16,289 nucleotides of DNA from Bacteroidales bacterium (GCA_013335275.1 JAAXVX010000004.1:1-16289), one strand, 5' to 3'. Shown: positions 8,757-15,625, counted from the first letter of the stretch. A program made the numbers and translations. The notes: generated from the sequence alone by a model not told the origin.

Positions 8757-9881
8757 ATGAAAGCTATATTTGTCCACTTTTATGATTTCTCACTGCATAG
8801 CGGAATCAGTAAGAAGATTCTGTATCAGGTGGATGCATTGAGAGCATGTGGAATGGATGTGGAGTTATGCTATATGGATATAGATGAAAACGGTTACCAA
8901 AAAAGGATGAGCGGGGATAAGGTAATTGAAAACTATGGCAATGGATTTTCTGCGAAATTTTTAAAGTGGTTCCGTTTCGGAGCGTTAACAGATTACATAC
9001 TTGAGAATAATATAAAGTTTGTTTACATAAGAAGCTTCTATAACATCAACCCCTATCTCCTGAAAATGCTCAGGAGGTTGCGAAAAGCTGGTGTAAGGGT
9101 TGTGATGGAATTCCCTACTTATCCTTACGACTATGAGGTAAAAGGAGGCCCTCTCAAATACAGGCTGATTTTTTTGTTAAACAGAATTTTCAGAAACAGG
9201 CTTAAGGACCATCTGGACAGAATAATAACTTTTACGGATTATCCGGTTATACACGGAGTAAAAACGATATGTATATCAAATGGAATAGATTTCAACAACA
9301 TTAAATTAAAGTCGCAAAAAAATGAAATCAAAAACCGGCTAAACCTCATAGGTGTGGCGGAGATTCATTTTTGGCACGGATTCGACAGGATTATCAAAGG
9401 CATTGGGGAGTATTACAAAAAGAAAAGAGACATTGAAGTGCATTTTTTTATTGTTGGAGATGGTGCTCCCGAAGATTTAAATTTATTAATTCAATTGTCA
9501 AAACAGTTTAATGTTGAAAACTACATACATTTTCTAGGCAACAGATATGGCGAAGAACTTGACAGCCTGTTTGAACAATCTGATTTTGGAATAGCCAGCC
9601 TTGCCAGGCACAGGTCAAATATTACTAAAATAAAAACATTAAAAACCAGGGAATACGCTGCAAGAGGAATTCCTTTCATATATTCGGAGATTGACGATGA
9701 TTTCGAGAATATGCCATATATTTTAAAGGCACCGGCAGATGAAACTCCAATTGATATTGACCGCATTGTTTCATTTTCAAAATCATTGAAATTAAGTCCT
9801 TCGGATATAAGAAATTCTATAATTAATTCGCTTTCCTGGAAAATTCAGATGCAAAAGATTATAGACGAAATATTTAATTAA
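8757..9881 (+). CDS. Divergent GT4-like glycosyltransferase
   Basis: A 374-residue GT-B protein with less canonical motifs than the upstream GT4. The N-terminus contains H-S-G-I-S-K-K-I-L-Y-Q (14-24), a variant of the glycine-rich loop plus helix found in GT4 enzymes. The C-terminal half has F-W-H-G-F-D-R (205-211), F-F-I-V-G-D-G (230-236), and L-K-T-R-E-Y-A-A-R-G near 295-304, which takes the place of the second Glu in the usual E-x7-E motif; the first Glu is not evident. K-x-R-E-Y variants of this kind occur in a recognised subset of GT4-type proteins of polysaccharide loci. A cytoplasmic, membrane-associated role in repeat-unit assembly is inferred from context. The ATG at 8757 is preferred over the TTG one codon earlier. 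Spacing is 3 bases to the previous gene and 1 base to the next. Confidence 0.82.
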   Translation: MKAIFVHFYDFSLHSGISKKILYQVDALRACGMDVELCYMDIDENGYQKRMSGDKVIENYGNGFSAKFLKWFRFGALTDYILENNIKFVYIRSFYNINPYLLKMLRRLRKAGVRVVMEFPTYPYDYEVKGGPLKYRLIFLLNRIFRNRLKDHLDRIITFTDYPVIHGVKTICISNGIDFNNIKLKSQKNEIKNRLNLIGVAEIHFWHGFDRIIKGIGEYYKKKRDIEVHFFIVGDGAPEDLNLLIQLSKQFNVENYIHFLGNRYGEELDSLFEQSDFGIASLARHRSNITKIKTLKTREYAARGIPFIYSEIDDDFENMPYILKAPADETPIDIDRIVSFSKSLKLSPSDIRNSIINSLSWKIQMQKIIDEIFN

Positions 9882-9882
9882 G

Positions 9883-11070
9883 ATGAGCACAATTGAAATT
9901 ATTTTCTGGCTTTTTCTGTTCGTCGTATTCTATACCTATTTAGGCTACGGGATATTTCTCTATTTTTTGGTTTTGATTAAAGAGTGTTTTGTCAAAAAAA
10001 CAGTAACCCCTTCTGCTTTTACCGATTTGCCCGAAGTTACTCTTCTGATAGCAGCATATAATGAGGAGGACATAGTAGATGATAAAATGTTAAACACCCG
10101 GTCTCTGGACTACCCGAAGGAAATGCTTAAGGTTGTCTGGATCACAGACGGCACAACAGACGCTTCAAACGAAAAGCTTGCTGCATATAATGAAGTTCAG
10201 GTTCTTTTTGAACCGGCAAGACAAGGTAAAACAGCCGCTTTAAACAGAGCCATTCCTTATATTAAGTCGCCAATAGTTGTATTTACCGATGCAAATACAA
10301 TGCTCAACAGCCTTGCAATTACGGAGATTGTAAATGCTTTCCGGGATGTTAAGACTGGTTGTGTTGCCGGAGAAAAGAGAATTGCATCTAAAGAGAAGGA
10401 CTCGGCCTCTTCCGGGGGAGAGGGAATTTACTGGAAATACGAATCAATTCTTAAATCTCTTGATTCAAGATTGTATTCTGCCGTTGGCGCAGCCGGGGAA
10501 CTGTTTGCAATAAGACGCGAACTATTTGAGAAAATGGATAAGGATACCCTGCTGGACGATTTTATTCTCTCAATGAAAATTGCAATGAAAGGATATAAGA
10601 TATGTTACTGCAGCAACGCATACGCTATTGAGACAGGTACATTGAACATGGCGGAAGAGAAAAAGAGAAAAATACGGATTGCTGCTGGTGGGGTGCAATC
10701 GGTATACAGGCTGGCCCCTCTTTTAAATGTCTTTAAATATGGAGTTCTTTCTTTTCAGTACATATCACACAGAGTATTAAGGTGGACAATTACTCCTGTA
10801 TTACTATTCCTGCTGTTTCCTGTCAATATTGCATTAGTAATTGCAGATAATTCAATTCTCTATTCAATTCTGCTGTTTATGCAGGTATTGTTTTACTTCC
10901 TTGCCCTCCTGGGAAAACATTATGAAGGAAAAGAGCTGAAAAACAAATTTATTTTTATCCCTCACTACTTCTTGTTTATGAACCTGAATGTGGTTAAAGG
11001 GTTCTTTTACCTGCTTAAAAAGAAGAGAGGAGATGGAACCTGGGATAAATCTCAAAGAATGAAAAATTAA
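9883..11070 (+). CDS. Membrane-anchored GT2 glycosyltransferase, PgaC/IcaA-like without QxxRW
   Basis: This 395-residue protein has an N-terminal membrane segment (about 6-34), a GT-A domain (about 50-280), and C-terminal hydrophobic segments (about 291-312, 315-340 and a weaker one near 359-377). Motifs are L-L-I-A-A-Y-N-E-E (54-62), I-T-D-G-T-T-D (87-93, the D-G-S-x-D position), T-D-A-N (135-138, replacing D-x-D) and L-L-D-D-F (213-217, catalytic-base region). At the position of the processive Q-x-x-R-W motif it has K-I-R-I-A-A-G-G-V-Q near 243-252. Many membrane GT2 enzymes that add single residues look like this. It is therefore probably a non-processive transferase making a lipid-linked intermediate, though the family also includes polymer synthases. 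It starts 1 base after the GT4-like gene and ends 17 bases before the LbH acyltransferase. Confidence 0.88.
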   Translation: MSTIEIIFWLFLFVVFYTYLGYGIFLYFLVLIKECFVKKTVTPSAFTDLPEVTLLIAAYNEEDIVDDKMLNTRSLDYPKEMLKVVWITDGTTDASNEKLAAYNEVQVLFEPARQGKTAALNRAIPYIKSPIVVFTDANTMLNSLAITEIVNAFRDVKTGCVAGEKRIASKEKDSASSGGEGIYWKYESILKSLDSRLYSAVGAAGELFAIRRELFEKMDKDTLLDDFILSMKIAMKGYKICYCSNAYAIETGTLNMAEEKKRKIRIAAGGVQSVYRLAPLLNVFKYGVLSFQYISHRVLRWTITPVLLFLLFPVNIALVIADNSILYSILLFMQVLFYFLALLGKHYEGKELKNKFIFIPHYFLFMNLNVVKGFFYLLKKKRGDGTWDKSQRMKN

Positions 11071-11087
11071 TATTCAACATCACCAAA

Positions 11088-11699
11088 ATGAGAGAAAGAA
11101 TATATAACTGGTTAAAACAGAATCCGGGAATAAAGGCAAAGGTTCATTTTTGTTTAGTTCACCCATATCGTTCCCGTCCTCGCTGGTGGGTGCGTAATTT
11201 TCTTATGCCTTTCATGATTAAAAGGGGCAAAGGAGCTTATATTTCTTCAAGTGTAAGAAGAGACCTGTATCCATTCAATAAATTTGAGATAGGGTCAAAA
11301 TCTGTCATTGAAGCGAACTCTGTTTTGAATAATGGAATGGGCAATATAAAAATTGGGGATAATTGCCTCATTGGAATAGGCTCGGTTATTCTGGGAGAAA
11401 TAGTAATCGGGAACCATGTCGGCACAGGTCAATACTGTGTATTTACAGGGCTCAATCATAACTATGAATCGCTTAATTCCACATTTGACTCACAGGGAAC
11501 TTATGCCGATGCTATTGTTATTGAAGACGATGTTGTTACCGGGTCGCATGTAATAATACTGCCTGGTGTAAGAATAGGAACACATTCGGTTATATCCGCT
11601 GGAAGTGTAGTCACCAGATCTGTTCCCCCATATTCACTTGTATCCGGGAATCCGGCCAAGGTTGTTTTTAATTTCAAAACAGGCCAAAGAGTTAATTAA
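11088..11699 (+). CDS. Left-handed beta-helix acyltransferase (maltose/galactoside O-acetyltransferase-like)
   Basis: This 203-residue protein has a basic, aromatic-rich N-terminal extension of about 45 residues, with R-P-R-W-W-V-R-N-F near 31-39. A parallel beta-helix with hexapeptide repeats follows (I-G-S-K-S-V-I-E-A, I-G-D-N-C-L-I-G-I-G, V-I-G-N-H-V-G-T-G, I-I-L-P-G-V-R-I-G). It includes G-L-N-H-N-Y-E near 121-127, where H124 sits at the usual catalytic-His position, and the closing S-V-P-P-Y-S-L-V-S-G-N-P-A-K-V-V. Relatives transfer acetyl or other acyl groups to sugar hydroxyls or amines, usually from CoA; some LbH enzymes (LpxA, LpxD) use acyl-ACP. A carrier-protein gene starts only 8 bases after this one, so an acyl-ACP donor deserves consideration here. 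The basic extension could hold it near the membrane. Substrate unknown. Confidence 0.87.
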   Translation: MRERIYNWLKQNPGIKAKVHFCLVHPYRSRPRWWVRNFLMPFMIKRGKGAYISSSVRRDLYPFNKFEIGSKSVIEANSVLNNGMGNIKIGDNCLIGIGSVILGEIVIGNHVGTGQYCVFTGLNHNYESLNSTFDSQGTYADAIVIEDDVVTGSHVIILPGVRIGTHSVISAGSVVTRSVPPYSLVSGNPAKVVFNFKTGQRVN

Positions 11700-11707
11700 A
11701 GGAATTT

Positions 11708-11941
11708 ATGAATACAATAGAAGAATTCGTTATAAAATTTGCAGAACAATTTGAATCTACAGACAGGAAGAGCATAAAGGCATCCACCAGATATAAAGAT
11801 TTGGAAGAATGGGACTCTCTCGCTGTTCTTACAATAATATCCATGGTAAACTCAACCTATAATGTTGAGCTTATCGGGGCAGATGTAAGAGGCGCAAGTA
11901 CAGTTGAAGAGTTGTATAACTTAGTGATGTCCAGAATGTAA
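11708..11941 (+). CDS. Acyl/peptidyl carrier protein (phosphopantetheine-binding)
   Basis: A 77-residue acidic protein with the carrier-protein fold pattern and the 4'-phosphopantetheine attachment site D-S-L at 36-38 (Ser37) in E-E-W-D-S-L-A-V-L. The second-helix sequence after the serine is T-I-I-S-M-V-N-S-T-Y rather than the D-S-L-D-x-V-E-L-V-M of housekeeping AcpP, so it is a specialised carrier. It would need a phosphopantetheinyl transferase encoded elsewhere. It is the last gene of the rightward unit, directly after an LbH acyltransferase, and ends 18 bases from the tail of the opposing ketosynthase gene. It may serve the LbH enzyme, the ketosynthase or both; the sequence alone does not decide. 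Confidence 0.9.
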   Translation: MNTIEEFVIKFAEQFESTDRKSIKASTRYKDLEEWDSLAVLTIISMVNSTYNVELIGADVRGASTVEELYNLVMSRM

Positions 11942-11959
11942 GAGTGAAGGCTGGGTTTC

Positions 11960-13024
11960 TTAAAAATAGATTATTTCATTAAATGAGAGATACTCCATTC
12001 TTAAAAGCAAAGAAGCCCACGTTAGTCCTACTCCAAACCCGGCCAGACAAATCAGCAAAGATTCCTTTGTGAGTCTGTCGCCAAGGTTGAATGAAATTGA
12101 CGTAGGTACCGATACTCCATTTGAATTTCCAAAAAACTCAAGGATGTTGCTTGGTACCTTTTCATGCGGAACCTGTAGCTTATCGGCCAGCTTGGTAAGG
12201 GTAAACTTGTTAGGCTGATGGAACATGAAATAATCTACGTCATCTTTCGTAATACCTGCTTTTTCCAATAGCGACTCAATCATTGGAGGAACTTCCCGCT
12301 GAACGAAATTAAAAATTTTATCTCCGTTGGCACAAAGCTGATCCAGGGAACGGAAATTGCCTTCTGCATCCTCTGTCATCTCTGCGGTAGCCGGCGATGA
12401 CGGTGTTTTAAAACCGCCTGCAGGTATAATTACCGTATCAAATGCAGTCCCGTCCATTTTAATATTTGCATAAATAGTCAGGTCCGTTTCGGATTTTTCT
12501 AAAATTGTAACAGAAGCAGCATCTCCAATCAGAGGGTTGTTGCTTCTGTCCCTTTTTGATACTTTTTGACTTAAGACATCTGCATTTAGTAATACCACCT
12601 TGTTTATGTCCGGCTGATCCAATAGCATAAACGACTGAAAAAGGCCTATTTCATAGCCTGCGCAACCCTGATTTATATCAAGGCATATCATATCCTTTTT
12701 AAGCCCTAATTTGCCCTGTATTACATTGCTGGTGGGAGGGAGAATATAATCCGGAGATTGAGTCACAAGAACAATGGCGTCAATGTCTTCTTTCTTCAGG
12801 AGCTTTTGATCAAAAAGATAATTTAAACCATATACACACAAATCTGATATAGTCACACCGCTTTCCACAATCCTATGGGAACCATATCCCATGATTTTCT
12901 TTAGTTTAAGAGACTGGGCTACAGTGAAATTATAATTATCCATTTCATCCTCAAACTTGATTTCGTTTTTAGGCAAAACAGTGAGCAGCCCGCTTATTTT
13001 CTTGTTTCGGAATATCAGATTCAT
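11960..13024 (-). CDS. 3-oxoacyl-ACP synthase III (FabH-like ketosynthase)
   Basis: A 354-residue thiolase-fold condensing enzyme of the KAS III family. The catalytic triad is intact: Cys121 in N-Q-G-C-A-G-Y-E, His269 in F-H-Q-P-N-K-F, and Asn300 in F-F-G-N-S-N-G-V-S-V-P. The G-D-A-A-S motif near 167-171 and the C-terminal G-F-G-V-G-L-T-W complete the signature. KAS III enzymes normally condense a CoA-linked starter with malonyl-ACP, releasing CO2; relatives in specialised pathways can also move acyl groups. It is about 35 residues longer than E. coli FabH. The position in a glycan locus, one base after a dedicated carrier protein and in an operon with an adenylation enzyme, argues against general fatty-acid synthesis and for making or extending a short acyl decoration. 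No ketoreductase or dehydratase gene is in the window. The ATG at 13024 is the natural start. Confidence 0.92.
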   Translation of the reverse strand: MNLIFRNKKISGLLTVLPKNEIKFEDEMDNYNFTVAQSLKLKKIMGYGSHRIVESGVTISDLCVYGLNYLFDQKLLKKEDIDAIVLVTQSPDYILPPTSNVIQGKLGLKKDMICLDINQGCAGYEIGLFQSFMLLDQPDINKVVLLNADVLSQKVSKRDRSNNPLIGDAASVTILEKSETDLTIYANIKMDGTAFDTVIIPAGGFKTPSSPATAEMTEDAEGNFRSLDQLCANGDKIFNFVQREVPPMIESLLEKAGITKDDVDYFMFHQPNKFTLTKLADKLQVPHEKVPSNILEFFGNSNGVSVPTSISFNLGDRLTKESLLICLAGFGVGLTWASLLLRMEYLSFNEIIYF

Positions 13025-13025
13025 A

Positions 13026-13256
13026 CTATTTTACTCCATTCTTTTTCAACAATGCAATGATAGACTCAATGCCGGAAAAATTCTCAGGAAGAATATCCAG
13101 CCCGTCAATGGAAATTCCGAATTCCTCATCTAACGAAGAGACCAAGCTAACTATGTCAAAACTGTCTAACATTCCTTGTTCAATAAAGTCAGTCTTTTCG
13201 GTAAAATCAAACTCGGGACGGATTTCCTTTAAAATATCAATTATTTTCTGTTTCAT
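13026..13256 (-). CDS. Acyl/peptidyl carrier protein (phosphopantetheine-binding)
   Basis: A 76-residue carrier protein with the phosphopantetheine site L-D-S-F-D at 30-34 (Ser32), preceded by a short first helix and the loop F-I-E-Q-G-M. The rest, I-V-S-L-V-S-S-L-D-E-E-F-G-I, is a typical second helix and loop. D-S-F in place of D-S-L, together with the Q-G-M-L-D-S-F-D context, resembles stand-alone carriers that accompany DltA-like ligases (DltC type). Its start overlaps the end of the GNAT gene by 20 bases, and its stop lies one base before the ketosynthase start, so the three are probably translated together. The most direct reading is that the adenylation enzyme of this operon charges it and that the GNAT and/or the ketosynthase use the thioester. 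Confidence 0.92.
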   Translation of the reverse strand: MKQKIIDILKEIRPEFDFTEKTDFIEQGMLDSFDIVSLVSSLDEEFGISIDGLDILPENFSGIESIIALLKKNGVK

Positions 13257-14073
13257 TATTAATTAAGTTTTTAGTCAAGACTATATCATAAAAATTCTCC
13301 ATTTGAAAGCCGTAATGCTTATACCTTAACACTGCATTTTCGTTGGACAGGATTACCCAAAAAAACATTAACCGGGCATCCTTGCCATCCGAGAAATATT
13401 TATTCAGTAAAGCTGATCCAATTTTTTTATCTCTGTGTTCCGGATGTACAAACCAGTATCTTAAATATGAAGAGTACCCTTTATTTACATATATAACAAA
13501 GCCAAGAATCTGATTATCGGATAAATATATATATGTGTTCCCATTGGTTATCCATTTTTTAACCTCATCTATTCCTGGCAATTGCTCTGATACCGGATCG
13601 AAATATGCATAAAGTAAATCAAGGATATTTTCGGCATGTATAATTTTTGCGGGTAATATATGGCTATTTATTGCAAAATGATCGTTGTCAGAAACTTTTC
13701 TGCTCATTCTGCATAATTTTGAGTATTCGCTAAAACCGGACTTAATAAATACATCTGATGCAAGGCCGATATCAGGTATTTTTCCAACCAGATCGGCCAC
13801 AAAACTAATATCGCTCATTTCGTGATTTAAATGAATAAGTGCATTTTGTAATGAATCATATGAAGCCGCTACAAAATACAAATTCACAAAGTCTTTATTA
13901 GTGCGTAACAATAGCAATGTTTCGGCATGTTGAAAAAAATGCAGATTTCCGGAATTAATCCAACAGGTAACAATTTCAATATCGGGATAGAAATTTGTGA
14001 TTATACCCTTCTTCCCTTCTTTAATAAATTTTATCTTATCATTTATTTCCTGATAATTAGAAATTCTATCCAT
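13237..14073 (-). CDS. GNAT family acyltransferase, apparently bipartite
   Basis: A 278-residue protein whose C-terminal half is a recognisable GNAT domain. It shows the L-R-Y-W-F-V-H-P-E-H-R-D-K-K-I-G-S-A-L-L stretch near 204-223, in which R214-x4-G219-S-A is the acyl-donor pyrophosphate loop, followed by N-E-N-A near 244-247 and Y-K-H-Y-G-F at 251-256. The N-terminal half ends in F-I-K-S-G-F-S-E-Y-S-K-L-C-R-M near 109-123. That looks like the closing strand pair of a second, degenerate GNAT domain, so a tandem-GNAT layout as in FemX/MshD-type enzymes is plausible. GNAT enzymes move an acyl group from CoA, or in some cases from a carrier protein, to an amine. Lying between an adenylation enzyme and a carrier protein, it is the best candidate here for off-loading the thioester onto a sugar amine, or for capping an aminoacyl group. 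It overlaps the adenylation gene by 8 bases (ATGGATAG) and the carrier gene by 20. Confidence 0.85.
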   Translation of the reverse strand: MDRISNYQEINDKIKFIKEGKKGIITNFYPDIEIVTCWINSGNLHFFQHAETLLLLRTNKDFVNLYFVAASYDSLQNALIHLNHEMSDISFVADLVGKIPDIGLASDVFIKSGFSEYSKLCRMSRKVSDNDHFAINSHILPAKIIHAENILDLLYAYFDPVSEQLPGIDEVKKWITNGNTYIYLSDNQILGFVIYVNKGYSSYLRYWFVHPEHRDKKIGSALLNKYFSDGKDARLMFFWVILSNENAVLRYKHYGFQMENFYDIVLTKNLINNETENN

Positions 14074-15589
14074 TATTAGCCAGGTTATAAAGCGTTATCC
14101 TATCAAGTTTCCCGTTTGTGTTTCTTGGCAGCTCTTCCATTTTATGAAACACTGTTGGGACCATATATTTTGGAAAAACGGTCCCAATTGATTTTTTCAT
14201 TTCTGCAACCGAAAGTTCTTTCTTACATTCGTAAAACAGGGTAATTTCTTTCTTGTCCCGGTTGTAAACAACACATCCGGCATCAACCAATTTCAGGGTG
14301 TTTACAATAACGTGTTCAATTTCACCTAGCTCAACCCTGTAGCCCATATGCTTTATAAGACTGTCCTTTCTTCCCCTGAAAACCATTTCACCTCTGTCGT
14401 TTTTAACAACAATGTCTCCTGTCCTGTAAATTGTTTCGGGATATGATTTGTTTAGGGGATTCTGGACAAATGCTGCAGCGGTTTTTTCCGGATTGTTGTA
14501 ATATCCCATTGCAAGTGATGTGCCTCTTATACAAAGTTCTCCCTCTTCGTTCTCAGAAACAATTTGATTATCGGAGTTTAGTATAAGTATATCGGTGTTT
14601 CTGCAAGGGAATCCGATTGGTATAGGTTCGTCATCTCTCAGTTTACGGTCAACAATGTAATAAGTGCAGTCAACGGAGGCTTCAACAGGCCCGTAAAGAT
14701 TTACAAATGTGGCTTCCGGCATGTTCGCCTTCCAATAGTTGAATTGTTTTGTTGGGAAAACTTCGCCTGCAAACCAAACCATTTTGATCTGCGGTAATGG
14801 AAACTTGCTGAGCAAGTCCATATTGGCAATATTCACCATTATCGACGGCACCCAAAAAATATAAGTGACATTATGCTTTTTTAGTACCTCAAGTAATTTC
14901 ACCGGAAACGAAGCCATTTGGTTGTCAAGAAGAACAAGAGTTACCCCCTTTGACATCATCAGGCATATTTCATAATTATAGTGATCGAATACAGTAGGAG
15001 ATAATACACCAAGAATTTCTTCTCCGGTAAACCCGAATGTATTTATAGCCCATTCCGTATAATCGATATAACTTTTGTGATTCAGCACGACTCCCTTGGG
15101 CGTTCCGGTAGAACCGGAAGTATTAATAATACAAAGTGGATCGGTATCGATTATTTTGGATTGAATATTTTTAAGAACATTTTTGTCAATGGGTTGGCTG
15201 AAATCTGTTTTTTCGAAAATTAATAGTGGGATATCGCCTTTAATGCTTTTAATATCTTCGGAATATTTTTCGTTTGTGATGAGCGCCGCCGGCTTTATCT
15301 GCTCAAGAATACTATTTATCCGGGCAAGAGGAGTCTTGACATCCAGATTCATATATATATTGCCACTGTAAGTAATTGCAATATCAGAAATTATGCATTC
15401 TGCAGACTTAGGCAAAAATACAGCTATTGGCTTATTGAATAAGTTTAATCCGGACAATTCAATTGCAAAATTCCTGGCATTTTTATGCAATTCTGAAAAA
15501 GATATTTCCCGGTCTCCATCAATTATTGCAATTTTCCCGGGAACATTTCCTGCTGTTTTTTCGAAGTATTCAATGATATTGATATTCAT
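14066..15589 (-). CDS. Stand-alone amino-acid adenylation enzyme (DltA-like ligase, NRPS A-domain)
   Basis: A 507-residue member of the adenylate-forming superfamily with all core motifs. A3 is T-S-G-S-T-G-T-P-K-G (157-166), A4 is F-D-H-Y-N-Y-E (201-207), A5 is N-L-Y-G-P-V-E-A-S (297-305), A7 is Y-R-T-G-D (388-392), A8 is R-G-R-K-D-S through G-Y-R-V-E-L-G-E-I-E (405-425), and A10 is N-T-N-G-K-L-D-R with K494 as catalytic lysine. D202 in A4 is the Asp that pairs with the alpha-amino group in amino-acid-activating enzymes, so an amino acid is the likely substrate, although its identity cannot be read reliably. Length matches DltA and single A-domains; no condensation or carrier domain is fused. 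It would form an aminoacyl-AMP and load a separate carrier, presumably the one encoded two genes downstream. No DltB-type MBOAT gene is present. It is first in the leftward unit, 35 to 45 bases from a promoter-like element. Confidence 0.92.
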   Translation of the reverse strand: MNINIIEYFEKTAGNVPGKIAIIDGDREISFSELHKNARNFAIELSGLNLFNKPIAVFLPKSAECIISDIAITYSGNIYMNLDVKTPLARINSILEQIKPAALITNEKYSEDIKSIKGDIPLLIFEKTDFSQPIDKNVLKNIQSKIIDTDPLCIINTSGSTGTPKGVVLNHKSYIDYTEWAINTFGFTGEEILGVLSPTVFDHYNYEICLMMSKGVTLVLLDNQMASFPVKLLEVLKKHNVTYIFWVPSIMVNIANMDLLSKFPLPQIKMVWFAGEVFPTKQFNYWKANMPEATFVNLYGPVEASVDCTYYIVDRKLRDDEPIPIGFPCRNTDILILNSDNQIVSENEEGELCIRGTSLAMGYYNNPEKTAAAFVQNPLNKSYPETIYRTGDIVVKNDRGEMVFRGRKDSLIKHMGYRVELGEIEHVIVNTLKLVDAGCVVYNRDKKEITLFYECKKELSVAEMKKSIGTVFPKYMVPTVFHKMEELPRNTNGKLDRITLYNLANNG

Positions 15590-15625
15590 TATTATTCAGG
15601 ATTTAATAGAATCATGTTTCCTAAG

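Noticed and set aside
11942..11959. Possible bidirectional terminator between the converging operons
   Set aside because: The gap is only 18 bases and I see no stem-loop with a T-run in it or just around it, so no terminator is called.
11708..13256. Housekeeping fatty-acid synthesis genes (AcpP and FabH)
   Set aside because: Neither carrier has the typical AcpP helix-two sequence, no fabD, fabG or fabF lies beside them, and the context is a polysaccharide locus.
13057..13266. Plus-strand frame opposite the leftward carrier-protein gene
   Set aside because: The minus-strand frame has a clear phosphopantetheine site and carrier fold; the plus-strand translation is Ser/Lys-rich and featureless.
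11960..15589. A standard dlt (D-alanylation) operon
   Set aside because: Only the DltA- and DltC-like parts fit; there is no DltB MBOAT or DltD, and a GNAT and a ketosynthase III are present instead.
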